A DNA stretch of 64,000 nucleotides, taken from Hymenolepis diminuta. Taxonomy: Eukaryota > Platyhelminthes > Cestoda > Cyclophyllidea > Hymenolepididae. The stretch lies in contig CAADRB010000095.1 in the NCBI GenBank assembly GCA_900708905.1, positions 17,072 to 81,071 of the forward strand, written 5' to 3'. Shown piece after piece: positions 1-12,164 of the stretch. The position numbers were made by a program, and so were the translations under genes. Under the pieces are notes generated by a model. That model had not been told where the DNA came from and did not search any database. It worked only from the letters and a program-made list of their open reading frames with translations. Position 1 is the stretch's first letter; every line of letters begins with the position of its first letter.

Positions 1-103
1 TCCTTCAGCTTATTACATTGTAAAAACACTTATTGTTCCAAATTCACGATGAATAAGTCACCAACAAATATTCAAGGAATTAACTTTACAAAAGAATACT
101 CAC

Positions 104-611
104 TTCTTCAAATATTCGTGGATCATAGGTGTTGTCATCATCGGCAAAATAAACAACTCCGTGATGTTTCCCTAGTTTGAGATTTTCTCTTATCCATTGT
201 AAGCCAGAATTTCGTTGATTACTGCCCCTAATAGGATATTTCTTGTCCTTGGGAGAAGGTATGTTCAAATGGGTTGATGGAACATTGCAATTATCCAAAA
301 AGTCCGTTACTAAACTAAAAATTAAATACACATTTGCTTAAAAAATAAGCAGTAAATATATTTTAAATATACTAGGTTTACTCTGTTTTATTAATGGAGT
401 CCTCAATTACTATCCAATGTAGGTTACGAATAAGTGAAAATACTGTACATAGGCGAACCAGTTCGGGTTTTTGAGTAATGCGATAATATGTTGGTGTTAT
501 CACATATATAGTGACCACATCTTTCGGCCAAAATATCCAATAAATTGAGTAAAATGCAAAAATAACCAGTAAAACAACGCCCACAGCCTTGAGCAACCCA
601 GATAGTCGCAT
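104..611 (-). CDS. B3GAT: Beta-1,3-glucuronyltransferase (GlcAT-I type), 5' two exons, partial
   Basis: Family role: transfers glucuronic acid from UDP-GlcA to galactose in the Golgi, completing the proteoglycan linker tetrasaccharide (or the HNK-1 epitope in paralogues). Exon 1 is 382-611 (start codon 611) and exon 2 is 104-314. The junction gives D at codon 77 and keeps the frame, and exon 2 ends in phase 0 at a GTGAGT donor. The N-terminus is a type II signal anchor (hydrophobic residues about 8-28). It is followed by the family start IYVITPTY and the segment LHWIVIEDS. Exon 2 carries YFADDDNTYD, the metal-binding DDD motif, then RIFEE. The stem is very short, which favours the B3GAT3-like enzyme, but the paralogue cannot be settled because the catalytic C-terminal half lies beyond the left edge. 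Family assignment is secure; the exact paralogue is inferred. Confidence 0.9.
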
Positions 612-1791
612 TTTTCGAAATTGAGCACACTTGCAAAACTTCTTATTCTAGCTGCTTTAAACTAATTCAGCCTTGAATATACATAATCGTCGCGGTAGTT
701 GAAATTAAATTTTTAAAATTAAAATGAAATAAATTAAAACACCCTGCAAATAAATTTTATACGCTGCATATATTAATTAATATTAAATAGAGATGCAAAC
801 GCTGAAATACGATAATCTGACAAACAAGTTTGCTCGACTATGCATTACCATTAAAGACGTTGACATATATTTATATTTTTAGAAAATTTATGAATCATTG
901 GTATTTATTTATAAAATAAAGTCAAACTGTGTTGTAAATATCAATTCTATTTGTTACATATAGCCTGTCCGACATCTACTTACGAACCCACGAATGTGGA
1001 AAATCTCGTGATAGGATGCGACCAGTGTGTACGCGTTGCCGAAATCCCTCATATTTTCATTTATATTCGATCTCCGAAAGCAGATCCTCTTAGGAATCAA
1101 CTCTAACTTATCGCTCCGAACCCACTAATTGTGAGACATACATTCGAAATGTGTTATTCTACTTTCACTGATTACAGGCAGATCAGCGATCTCTGTTCTC
1201 AGTAAATCTTGGTGTATCAGAAGCGCTCGATAATAGATCCAAGTACTGAGTTTGAATCTACCTTTTGCCAAATTTTGCTCAGGTCGATCGATTATTCGGA
1301 ATAGGCGATCGCCGTGCACATTTTTAGGACAATCCGTGCCCGCAGCACAATGTTGAGGTCAAGATTTAAGAGATGTTGTGTTCCGACAGTGTGACCCTAT
1401 GTGTGCATATAGTGTGGGCGATCTTGTGTATGCCCTCTACCATAATTTAAATCGTCAACGGACAGCGGCCATGATTACCAAGCCGTACGACTGCGACAGA
1501 AAAAGACACTTGATTTCGTGATCACAAACAACTCAGACCAGAAGTTTTTGACTTGTTGAATTGTGAAAGACATTATTCTTTGAATAACCTTGATGACATC
1601 AATATTTTTGTTCTATATCTTACATTTATCTAACCACTGAACAGCCTGTGATGCCCGATGTAGTGCGACGACGCGAAGGAAACGATCAAAATATTATCTA
1701 TCATGTACTATCAGGACTCAATGGTATTACTCTCGTCTCCAGACCGATCTCGCGACAAACGCGAACGAGTGATTAAATCTACGAACAGACG
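612..1791. other. Intergenic stretch; possible decayed gypsy-type integrase remnant
   Basis: No intact gene is visible. The first 350 bases are plain AT-rich sequence and would hold the glucuronyltransferase promoter. On the plus strand about 1000-1400, the frames contain CxxC followed by a stretch resembling the 'EFES...' region and the tail of a gypsy integrase, broken by stops and frameshifts. The position just before an LTR-like repeat is what one expects for a pol 3' end. No polypurine tract is visible before the LTR, so this is only a suggestion. Confidence 0.25.
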
Positions 1792-2089
1792 TGTTACATA
1801 TAAGAAAATAAAATTTTTCCCAAAATAATTCTTATATGTAAGATTCTTTATTTTCCACCTTTTTACTCCTACTTCTTTTAATTATCTTTTATTAGAACGA
1901 AGTTATTTACGTTACGGTTGTAAATAGAATAAATCGACCTGTCGATACCCAAACGTGTGTCGTATTTCAATACAGCGTTTTGGATCGTTTTGTATTGTGA
2001 TGTTGTCGGTCGTATTTGTAACTAGTGCAACGTCTTAGGGGTTCTGAGTGGTGGTTACGGTATCCTACAAAGAAGAGCAGATTATGGCA
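1792..2089 (+). mobile_element. LTR-like repeat, copy 1
   Basis: This sequence is clearly homologous along its length to 55975-56294. It starts TGTTACA and ends CA, as LTRs do, and is about 298 bp. It has a perfect 13-bp inverted repeat near its start (1794-1806 with 1829-1841, about 22 nt apart), largely kept in the other copy, and AATAAA-like signals inside. The second copy is bounded by a 5-bp duplication, which supports these ends. Whether copy 1 is a solo LTR or the 3' LTR of a dead element is open. Confidence 0.6.
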
Positions 2090-3000
2090 GAAGTAATGCC
2101 TTAAATTATGGCAAGAGCATGTCAAAAACAATTTAAGAAGTTTGGAAAGCTAACCTAAACCAGGTAAAATGCGTTTAGAACAGAAGAAAACATAAGGCTT
2201 TTCTACTAAACCAGTCGAGTTAGGTAAGCTTGCCTGAAATTATAGAGAAGGGATCAAAATGTGACGATTCATTATTGTAATTTCAGATGTACAAGAAATG
2301 GAATCGAAAAATCTTAAATTAATTGTCTTAAATATTTTATATTTGCGAGTTAAATTTGATGAAAAATTCAGAACTCATTGTGTTAACATGGTTTTATAAG
2401 TTTTAAGTATTAGGTCATTCAAAATATATTTGAGGCCAACAATATTAACGCGCAATCATTCAGACTTCAAAAATTACATATATATGGATTATTGAAGCTG
2501 TATTTTACAAAATTACAACATGGTATAGCATTATAAATTTTACTTGGAAGACATCAGATTTAAAATATATTTGAGTAAGGCAAAAGCTCGAATCGGTACT
2601 AACAGTTTCCCTGGAAATATAGGGGATAATCAGAATATGCAACTTTTGCCAAAAGTAATCAAAATAACCACAAATCTTAGTATCAAATGCAAATTTAAAA
2701 GAAATGCACAATTTATAATAGAAATAAGTTAATAAAATACGAAAAAAACATACTGATGTCTATTATTATAATAATAAAAATATTTAATTTGTTTAAGTGT
2801 TTAAGATTTGTCAAGGCTGAAGTGAGCACCTTCTCAAACCAGTCGATTTCTGAATTGCCTTACCGTAAACACGAATTTTTATGATACCGTCATGAATTTC
2901 TTTATGAATGGTACACTTTGATTTAGTACCTTTTGAAATTTTAACCCCCCTAATTGCGTTTTGAAATCAAGTATTGTTACACAATTAGTTATAGACTTAG
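2090..3000. other. AT-rich stretch, no gene recognised
   Basis: No recognised coding sequence. The upstream exon(s) of the zinc-finger gene that starts to be recognisable at 3001 may lie here or under the LTR region. A 62-codon plus-strand frame at 2544-2732 shows no motif and was not accepted. Confidence 0.3.
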
Positions 3001-6000
3001 CAACTTCTAAATCCTTTTGTCTGGTATGCGGAGTGACATTTCCAAATCAAGAAAGCTTGGCTCTTCATTTGTTAACAGTTCATCTATTTGATCTTACTAC
3101 ACAGGTATGTATGTTTTTATTTTATATGCATTCTTAATTCATTTCATTAAGTAGTCTTTCGAACCATTTGAATACAAACATTTAATTTTTATTTGGCTTA
3201 CGATTTATATCTTTGTGTAAATGAATCCACTAACGGCTTCTTATATAATACTTTTGTGGGCATTTGATGGCTTATCGACATTTATTGATTTTATAAATTT
3301 TTACACTTGGGATTCAATGCCGGTTAATCCTTTATCATAAATATGGTTAAATTTGTAATATCGAATAACGGTACCGCACTCTTAAGGCTCAGAATACTTC
3401 ACCCTCCGAAAATAGTCAAACTCGTAAGTGTAGTAAAATATTGAATGTTCCTCTTGATAAATTGTTATAATTAATTTAAGATTGTATTTAATTTTTAGTT
3501 TCTCCCACATCGATTCTGACCCAATCGATAAATGGTATTGTTTAAATTCTTTCTCTTCTTTCTTTTGTTATACTCCGCTTGAGCTGATAAACATATATTA
3601 TTTTACAGCAGATTCAAACGGAATAAGTGGGAATGCTATCGAGAACAATCAAACTGGTAAGCATAACCGGATCATATTCCTTTTCCCTACTCTTGTCTTA
3701 TTGTATTGATTAGTGAATTTTTGACATTGTTCATTAAAGAATATTTTAAGTGTTATTTGTAGCAAATTATTGTATAACTTATCCACTTTGTCATCATTCA
3801 TATACTAATCAGTGAATATCATCTGAGCACGGGGAAAAACAAAATAGTATGGTATGTGACGGAACGGGTGGAGGATCGAATAGGAACATATAATGTGAAG
3901 AGGATTCCTAGTGCCTTGTTCTATTTGAAATCCGGAAGTATTGAGTCATCCTACTTCTAATGAGTTTAATTCGCTTTGTAATATTGAAAATGCCATTAGG
4001 CTTAATTTTTATTATCGGCTCCCTCTGAATCTGGCATGCGCTAATATCTGCGGCATTTAGTGTTTGTCGACCAGTTGATTTAATTGACTCATTTGAGCCT
4101 TCCTTACAGCCACGAATTAGTAAATGAGACCAACACAGTAGTGATCACTAGAGTTAGCTCAAAGTGAATTGTGTTAGTAACACGTAGTACACCCGTAATT
4201 CATATTGATCAAATTTTCTTTTCTTATAGATTCCCTTAATTTCTTGATATATTAGAAGTACCCTCTAATACCCCTTAATCAAAAATGAAAGTTAAAATAT
4301 GCTTTCAAAATTGGCTTGAGTATTTTAAAAATTTCCAGTTTTTGTGCTATGTTCTCTTAGAAATCTATAATTTTCCTTCTAATCTCGTTGAAATAGCAGC
4401 AGTGGGTGCCATTTCTTCTGAAGAATTTAATAATATATAAGTATATTTTATATTTTAAAATTGTGTCGTCGTCCATTTTCCACGAGAAGTTTTATTCATG
4501 GTATTCAAGTTGTTATTCTCATTCGTCTATTGTAACGTGACAATGTTATCAACAAACGACTATTTTCAAACTGGTTATAAGTCTTAGTGTTTTGTCCCAA
4601 AGTGAATATGTCTTTATCCTATACATCCTGTGTTTCTCTTCTGTCCATTGTCATCTATTTGAATTAACTTTATTGACCTTACATGGGGATCTTAATACAG
4701 TACTGTGAAGGGGATAAATACAGAAATTAAATAGGTAGATTCAGAGAAGGACTTTGTGTTTAAGCTATTGGTTGGTTTATTTGCCACGTCATACCTTCTG
4801 AAATACATTTTGTATGTCGATAAATCTTAAACTGCGGAATATCATATAAGATCATTTGGCTTCTCAACCATAGGAAGAAAAAAAATAGATTGAAGCGGGA
4901 GGACCGGTCAATAAAAGCTTAACATCATAGACAAACATTTAATGCACTCCAGTAGAAAAATCGTCAAATTTAAATTTTTTGGAACGTGAACTGCCCATTT
5001 GGTAAATATTTTAAAACTCAAGGCCAAAAATCAAATGAGTAGGAATATTTGACAGTCTGACGTTGGTCATTGTATTTTTTTAATCTCTCTCTAACATTTA
5101 GACGTACTGTCATTCGATGTTAGTTGCTTCCCATGATTGAAAATTATCAAATTTTGTATTGCCGTAGATAATAATAGCGGTTATGCCATCATAGTATGTA
5201 CATAGCTTCTACTATAATATTTGGGGGCGGATTTTGGTATTGAAACCAAAATTTCTCTATAGTTCTATTCGCGGTTTTAGCCTCTTTGTTGTTAAATGAA
5301 TCATTCCCTGATATTTTTAAGAACGTATAATTGGGGCTTAGTTTTTAAGGCAGGTTGGTAAATATTGCAGTTTGGATTTCAAGAGTGGGAGCTTGTATTC
5401 GATTGCATTTTTTTATTCTAATCTTTGACAAATCAGTTCAAATTTGTATGGCTGCAGAGAAGTCGTACACTAGGACTGATCAAGTTTGAAAGGTTGAATG
5501 GTGCGGCAATAAGTGTAAGTTATCTGGCTTTATTTCCTCTAATGGCTAATACAGTAGGATCCTACTGGTTTGTAAGATTTTTACATAGTAAAGTTCATTA
5601 GATTTCTCCATGATCTGATAACTTGTTCATATTCAGTTTGTCTTCATAACCTTTGACTCTGATCGTAACTATACCTCTGTGGCCTCACTATATCATACAT
5701 TAATAAGTGATTGGGCTATGTATTTTTAGTCATCCTACTTTGTGCATAAATCGATTCCATTCAATATCTCTAAAACAACTCTAATCCTAATTAAATCTAG
5801 TTTAGGAGCCAGACTATGCTAGGTTAGATGTCCCCTCATAGAACTAATGATATTCTTAAGGCTAACAAGACACAACAGCCTTTCTGAGTAAAAAGACCGA
5901 GTTAAGTGAAATCACGTATATGTTGGACAATTGGAAAATGAGTGAGGAGGGGAAGGAGGAAGGAGGAGTCAATACTGAGTTTGGACAGTCGGATTGTGAG

Positions 6001-9000
6001 GGACAGGCGAAATAAGGTACGATAAGGAGGTTGACCGATTGCGCTTCTTTGTTCATTGCCGGACAATTGACAGTTAGAGCAGAGGTATGAGTCAGAAGAC
6101 GTGCAATTCAGCAAGACGGAGCAAACATGTAAATCAGAGAGCGCAGATAATATACATTCATTCATTTTAAAAAACTTAAATTTAACTATAGTCCGTCTTG
6201 CGCATTCAAGTACCAATATATCCAGATGTAAAGTCAATTTTCTTCTAATTATTCATTCCATGTGGGGGAATTTGCCATTTCTAAAGACTATGCCAAGGCA
6301 GTTAATCTATGTTTATCCGTGTTTGATCATTTTTATTTGACTTGTCCAATTAACTGATAGCTATATACTGTATGTGTATACATTTTTAACTAACCTTGTG
6401 TATGACTCTTTGATCCCGGAGTTCCATTTATTACTCGATGTTAAATCTTCATTCATAATCCTACCCACAGGGCTAGTTATTAAATATCTGCTGATTTGCT
6501 GTTGTAGTCTAGTCACGTTTGGAACGAGAGTCCTAAATTATATCAAGGAACCTACTTAATTTGAATTCTGTAAGTACCAAGTTATCCACTTTCTCATAAG
6601 GGGTATAATTCACTTTGTAACGTCCAAACGCTACGAAGCTCAATTATCATGATTTTATCCCGGGTTTCTGGCTGTATTCATATCCAAAATATTCAGAATT
6701 TGTTCATCGGTCGATTTAATTGAATAAATGTTCATGCCACTTTGATTCATTTATATCTTCTTACAGTCATGAACACGCAGATGAGATTACTATAGGCATT
6801 TTAAATAATCAGTATAATTAATTAAATAATAGAAATTTAATAACAATGAAAACTTTCTAGCAAAAAGAATCATTCATATGAAGGGACAAGACTGGAATAC
6901 TACTTATAATCTCACTACCTTAATTTAACAATAAGCGGGCAATGTCATTTTAAATATAGCAGAGTTTAATATTTTTCCTCCCTAAATCAATCAGCTTTAT
7001 TTCCTTTGATCCAACGAATGAAGGTGATGTAAACGATTCGGTGGCAATTGAAATCTACCAAACCGGTAATTATACATAATGTAATGCTACTATTTTCAAT
7101 ATGATTAAACATTGACTAGTTTTAGTTGACCTAATCAACTATAATATACCTCAGGTGCATTTCCTACCAGTCATAACCCTTTGACCCTGGATTCTATCTT
7201 TACCTCATTATTAAGTCCCTACTCATATACCTCACGTGATACTGACTTGTAGCTTCTGTGAATTCTGAATTCCATAATAGAAAGCACTATAATTCTTGAA
7301 TTGGGTAGAGAGAAGTTATCCTGGAGATCCTCCCATGAGAAACACTAATTTTTTCGTCCATCCCTATTATTAATCAAAATTAACCAATTCAGTTGGCATC
7401 GATAATCACTGACCTCGTGACCTCCGATGCTTTGAACGTGTACGTCGACCACTGCGCCACCGGCGCACTATAGATTCTTAATATTTCAAAGCAAAAAAGC
7501 TATACACTTTAATCATGGTGTAAGACCTGAACACGTGAACAAGCTAAATGGTTGAGTAAAATATTAAGCATGAAAAGACTAAAAAAGGGTAAATAATAAA
7601 ATTAGTGTGTCAAGGGTCATAATTAATTTGAATTCTGGAAGCATTGAGTTATTCACCTTCCTACCTTGTAGTACTGAAATGTCCCAAGCTCAATATTTCA
7701 CATTTGATCTCTGGGCTTCTTGGTGAGCTCAGTTTCGCCATATTCAGAGCTTGTTAACCAACTGATCTGATTAAATGATTAGTCGCGGCACTTTGATACA
7801 CTTACATCTCCTTACGGTCATAAACAGTTAGAAAAGATTAGTGAGAGCTTTTTGAAAGTATCAGATCTCATTATTTTTTTATTTTAAATCCTATTGCCGT
7901 TCGTTTTCAGCACCAACGAATGAAAGCAGCACAAGTGATTCTGTGGCAACAGATATCAACCGAACTAGTAATGATACAGTTAATTTCACTTCTATATTTT
8001 CTTTAAACTGATTAATCTCGTTTTCGTTATATTTTCACTCAAATTCATTCAACTTGTTTTCATCTGCAAAGAAGGACGAAATCGCCATTCCTGTACATTC
8101 TGTGGTAAAACTTTTACTACAAATTCCTACCGCAAACAACATGAAAGAGTTGTGCATGAACGTGAGTCTCGAACTGATAAAATAATATTATATTATTAAT
8201 TTTATATATAACGTATTTATTGCCCCAATTTTTTTTGAACACCTTAAGTTGTACAAAAAATAAGGGATGGTTAAAAATCCACTTATCAGAATGTCGACCA
8301 CAACGTTCAAATAGATATTTTTATGGACCTTTTGGAAAAACAGCTAAAAAAATATTAATTTTAATCTAAGTAGCGACTTTTTTGCATAATATTTCATTTA
8401 TTTATTAAGTTAATATTCATTTTGCTGCTGGGTATTGGAAGTCCATCTTGATCATTGCGTCTGAGGAACAGTTATCTCGTCGTTATTGCAAGAGAACTGC
8501 CTTTTTCGACTAACATTCGCATATTATTGGCGACGTCGCACTGCGCTGCTTTTGATCGAAATCCCTTGAGGTGGAGATTTGCGCTTTTTGAGTTTGGAAT
8601 CAACATTATTGACAACTTTAGTCTGAAAATATCAAAGACTCCCTCAACTTTTGACTAATTTGTCTTAACCATGGCTTTGTATAAGCTTTCTTTCCTTATC
8701 TAATTACTCTAAAGATGTTTTAGGGCAATATAACTAGGGAGACTTCTCCTAGTAGTCCAAAAGTGAAATATTCACATAATATGTCCCTGCGAGAGCACAA
8801 TCTTAAGATTAGACTCCTCAAAGTGTTTAGGAGAGTCTTAAGCCTACTGTTACTATATATCCTTAGTACTATTGTGGAAAAGCTGTAATAGACAATTTGC
8901 CCCATTAATATCTTTACAGCTACAGTATTTACTTTATATGTTCTTCTCTTTTCAGATGAGAAACCCTTCAAATGTGATCAGTGTGAAAAGGCATACACTC

Positions 9001-9734
9001 AGGCTCATTCCCTCAAAAAACACAAAGAGAAACGCCATGGTAAGTAAAATAATTAATTCTTAAATCTTTAAGAGTTGTGTATTGCATCCCTCCTCTTCTT
9101 TAAGCTAATTAGTTGACTCGTATTTCTTTATTTCTTGCCGGAAGATGACGAATGAGTCATCAGTCAAATTAAGTTCGCCCAATCCCTTTCCCTTTGTTAT
9201 GCAATAGCTCCTTGTGACCTTGTGGGAAAATGTCCCAGTTTTAGACAATCTGCTACTAGTGGATAAAATCTTTTTTCTATTTCTATATTTTAGTACGTTG
9301 TATCGGGAGTCTTGAGCATGGCAATTGGACAGAGGAAAGGGAGAGTATAAAATCCACAACCGCATTTGAGACCCTGTTGATTGAGTAGCAGTATCGCATT
9401 ATGCTTTTTGATCTCTCTTGGTGTAAGTTGGATTTTCTCGTAAAAGGGTCGCTATTTCATAGGTATATCTCCGTTAAAAGGTAGGGGGGAAGAAGTTTGA
9501 GCTAAGAAGTGTATCTATTTTCTCAAACTAATTACGTATTTCACCTTAAAAACTCGCCTTTGAGTTCTTTGACTAGCTACTCGCACAAAGTACCTCATGG
9601 TTTAAAACTGCGACATTTGAAAAGATTTAGACGGTTTATCTCCAGTTATTTTCGAATGTATTCATTTTCATCTAAATTCTATTTATCTTGAATTCTTTTT
9701 TTCTCTTTCAGAACATTCTCATACACTCAAATAA
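3001..9734 (+). CDS. C2H2 zinc-finger protein, 5' end not found
   Basis: Likely a nuclear DNA- or RNA-binding protein; target unknown. Supported exons: 3001-3104 (finger 1: CLVC, 12 residues, then H-x4-H), 3609-3656 (linker, phase 1-1), 7911-7967 (linker, phase 1-1), 8072-8161 (finger 2: CTFC ... H-x4-H), 8956-9039 (finger 3, preceded by HEKPF, a TGEKP-like linker; CDQC ... H-x4-H) and 9712-9734 (last residues EHSHTLK, then stop). The last four exons join in phase 1. Exon 3001-3104 ends in phase 0, so at least one exon between it and 3609 is missed or the junction differs. No start codon is visible, so the true 5' exon lies upstream. A polyadenylation signal follows 46 nt after the stop. Introns hold copies of a dispersed repeat and a SINE. 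Confidence 0.75.
3880..4170 (+). repeat. Dispersed intronic repeat family R1, copy a
   Basis: Diverged copy of a roughly 250-300 bp repeat also seen at about 6535-6800, 7605-7860 and 33730-33950. Shared landmarks, in order: a segment around 'gaattctggaagcattgagtta', 'tgatttaattga', and a 3' part with 'catgaacacgcagatgagatta'. No coding capacity. Confidence 0.4.
4171..5849. other. Intron of the zinc-finger gene, nothing recognised
   Basis: AT-rich intronic sequence between the linker exon at 3609-3656 and the next supported exon. I see no coding exon, RNA gene or named repeat. Confidence 0.4.
5850..6170. repeat. Dispersed repeat family R2, copy 1
   Basis: Homologous, with many substitutions, to 38705-38960. 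The shared order is a segment with 'attggaaaatgagtgagga', then '...cagttagagcagaggtatg', and an end near 'gagcgcagataatatacattc'. No terminal repeats or intact frame were found, so its class is unknown. Confidence 0.4.
6535..6800 (+). repeat. Dispersed intronic repeat family R1, copy b
   Basis: Aligns with 7605-7860 over most of its length. Each copy is followed by a related small exon (here a disabled one at 7009-7065), so this copy and copy c look like a duplicated repeat-plus-exon block. Confidence 0.5.
7009..7065 (+). pseudogene. Disabled duplicate of the 7911-7967 linker exon
   Basis: The 57-nt segment is the same length as exon 7911-7967 and reads PTNEGDVNDSVAIEI against PTNESSTSDSVATDI there. 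Its donor (GGTAAT) is kept. At the acceptor the functional copy has TTTTCAG while this one has CCTTTG, so the AG is lost. The nearest upstream AG would enter in the wrong phase. Probably not spliced. Confidence 0.5.
7303..7468 (-). mobile_element. tRNA-derived SINE-like element, copy 1
   Basis: Read on the minus strand, the right end gives GCGCCGGTGGCGCAGTGGTC. This contains a good polymerase III box A (TGGCGCAGTGG), followed about 20 nt later by a box-B-like GTTCAAAGC. The left part (plus strand 'gggtagagagaag...catgagaaacac') is shared with copies at about 42034, 50078, 62367 and 62526. Confidence 0.6.
7605..7860 (+). repeat. Dispersed intronic repeat family R1, copy c
   Basis: Best match to copy b; it lies directly before the functional linker exon 7911-7967. 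See the duplication finding. Confidence 0.5.
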
Positions 9735-9779
9735 TCAATCCTCCATATTCCTCCACGTATTTTTTACTACTATTTGATA

Positions 9780-9785
9780 AATAAA
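9780..9785 (+). terminator. Polyadenylation signal of the zinc-finger gene
   Basis: AATAAA starting 46 nt after the stop codon at 9732-9734, in an AT-rich tail with further AATAA motifs. Confidence 0.6.
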
Positions 9786-10740
9786 TATCTTTTATAATAA
9801 TTTATTTATTCCTTATTTTCTTTTTAACTATACTATATAATGCTGTAGGTTGGGGTATCATTTATTTCACTATTTCCTATTTCTAATATTTCAAAAGTCG
9901 ACATATGTAATAGTCACATTTATAGCATATTTATTGATTTAAGAAATTTAAAATTAAATTGCACAATTTTTTGGTCCTACCTTAAATTTCTATGTACAGT
10001 TATTGTAGGGAAGGCTTAACTAATGATATCATACAAGAAAGTGCGGAAAAATCAATAGTTGCGTAATGTATCTAGTCCTTCCTGCCGTTAAGGCCCACCC
10101 GCAGTTTTTTATTGATTTTTAATACGGCTGCAAAGGATTTGATTCTTTGCATTCTTCTCTGTTTTCTTTAATTTCTCTGTTAATGTGATGTGAAATAATT
10201 GAACGGTGGATTATTTATTGTATATATAATATAATAAAATATTTGTTTCATATTTTCAAAGTAGATAGATCAAATCGATACTAGCCTTTCGAATTTACTT
10301 TGAGTGTTTTCTAAGGAAGTTAAGTTGAGATCATACGAGCTCGAAGTTCGCATTCCCAAAATGATATTGGGGTCGCAAAATAAAGCTTTGAGACAAGGTA
10401 AGTTGACCCCTCCGATAAGTAAATTGAACTCAAGCAACTTGACAATTATCCCGAAAATGATTAACGGTAATTTATGTAAGCCACTCTTAGTTGCATAACA
10501 AATTTGACCTTTGATTATACGTTATAGCGGTGTAAAAGGTGTTGGAAAAGGCGGAAGTGATTTTACATCGCCAACTTTGAATCTGTGGTCCATACTAAGC
10601 TCACTTTCAAAGAAATATTGGAATGCAGAAAGGCTCAAGTTTGCTGTGTTTTACCTGCATTAATTTTGAAAATCGATGCAATTATTTTAGTTATGGATCT
10701 TTATGTTCGAACTATAGTGGATGCGTAAAATATCTGAAAA
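9786..10740. other. Intergenic, nothing recognised
   Basis: AT-rich sequence without supported exons. Short frames (for example 10304-10498) show no family features. Confidence 0.4.
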
Positions 10741-11990
10741 CACTTATGTTTTTGTAATTTAAACTAGTTCGATAATAAGTAATGCAATTTTCATATCTGA
10801 AGATCTCATGCCAGATATTACTACAACCAATGAAACGAAAAGACATGCTATAATAGTGTCTATAAAAGCGAAACACAACGATTTAGAAATTGCAGGATTT
10901 CTGCAATTCTCCAGGTCTTTCGTTTGTGAAGTTAGAAAGGAGCTGCAGAATGAAAAGGATGGAGATGAATTGGCCGCCACAAGGAAAAGAAAAGAGCATT
11001 GTCAACGCTCTACTGACCTATTCACACACTCAGAACGCCTGAATTTGTGAGAAGAGTGAATGGCATGGCATGATGGACGAAAACTGTGGGACTTTAATGC
11101 ATGGTATCTTACCAAACATCCCTAGTGTCTGAAGAAACAATAATATATAAAAAATGTTCTTCATCAAGACCTCGGATACAAATCTCGTGCGTCCTTAGGA
11201 GGGGTCGTTAGTTGATGTGGACAAAAACACGAATCTTGTAATGCGTGTAAAAGGACTCCTAAAGAAAGTGAAGCGCTCAGAGGACGAGGAGTGTGTTTGA
11301 TTTTTTGTCGACGAGAAAACTTCCACCCGGATGATGGAGTGAATCGAGAAAATGATAGGTAGTTGACTATATGGGGGTAGACCCCACTGCAGTTCCAACT
11401 GTTGTGTATGCGCACTAAGTTTCCAGCAATAGTGATGGATTTTGATGTTGTGAAAGGCAGTGAGAGGGGAGGAGCTCATCATGATTCTTCCATTGTTTCC
11501 ACAGAGCCTGAGAGTCAATGTAGATGCGGATACAGATGCCTATGTGGAGACTCTTCAAACCGCTGTTGGTAAGCCGCCTTGGATAGACAGCGTAACTAAT
11601 GGGTGAAGATCCGTCCCTGTTTTCCTACAATATTCGACTCCATCCCAATTAAAGCTCTTAAAATGCCGAATTAGATGGCGGAGAATTTGCATCATCATGT
11701 CACGCCAAACTTATGGCCACTTTCTAACTTACCAGACCTTTCTCCTTTGCATTATAACATGTAAGGCGGCTTGAGGTGCGGCGTGATTGAAAAGGAAGTT
11801 AATAAGCATTCCCATCACACTAAATTCTCCTCTCTGATGGAGGCAATAGTCCGAGCAATTGACATCAGTAAAGACCGCCTGATCTGATGAGAGCTTGCAA
11901 TCAGTGGCTTTCAGACTCGAATTGAATGGGTGATAGAAGATGAGGGAGGATAAATGGAATAAAACCCAGAATAATATTATGTTTATTTGT
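10741..11990 (+). mobile_element. Dead Tc1/mariner-type transposon, copy 1
   Basis: The plus strand encodes a broken transposase. From 10808 there is a helix-turn-helix-like N-terminus (RHAIIVSIKAKHNDLEIAGF), then after stops and frameshifts remnants of the catalytic part. Around 11630-11770 these read FDSIPIKALK and AENLHHHVTPNLWPL, followed by a degraded PDLSPL where the third acidic residue appears replaced by His. The tail near 11890 resembles the RACNQW...SDSN end of this family. The homologous copy at 37277-38270 confirms the unit. Ends are approximate and I could not define inverted repeats. At least six stops or frameshifts make it non-functional. Confidence 0.7.
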
Positions 11991-12164
11991 TTTGTTAGGA
12001 AAAATTGTGAATTTCAACCATCAACAGTTTCACTTCCTGTTTTTCTACAAGTGGCTAATGGGCCCTTTATAATGCAGACTATCATTATTCATAAACGGAC
12101 GCATTATTATTAATTTCCCAATGCTCATCTTGGATAGTGAATGACATCATTGTGTCTCCCTAGT

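Noticed and set aside
11164..11518. Minus-strand frames of 83 and 107 codons
   Set aside because: They lie antisense within the dead Tc1/mariner copy; shadows of the transposase remnant.
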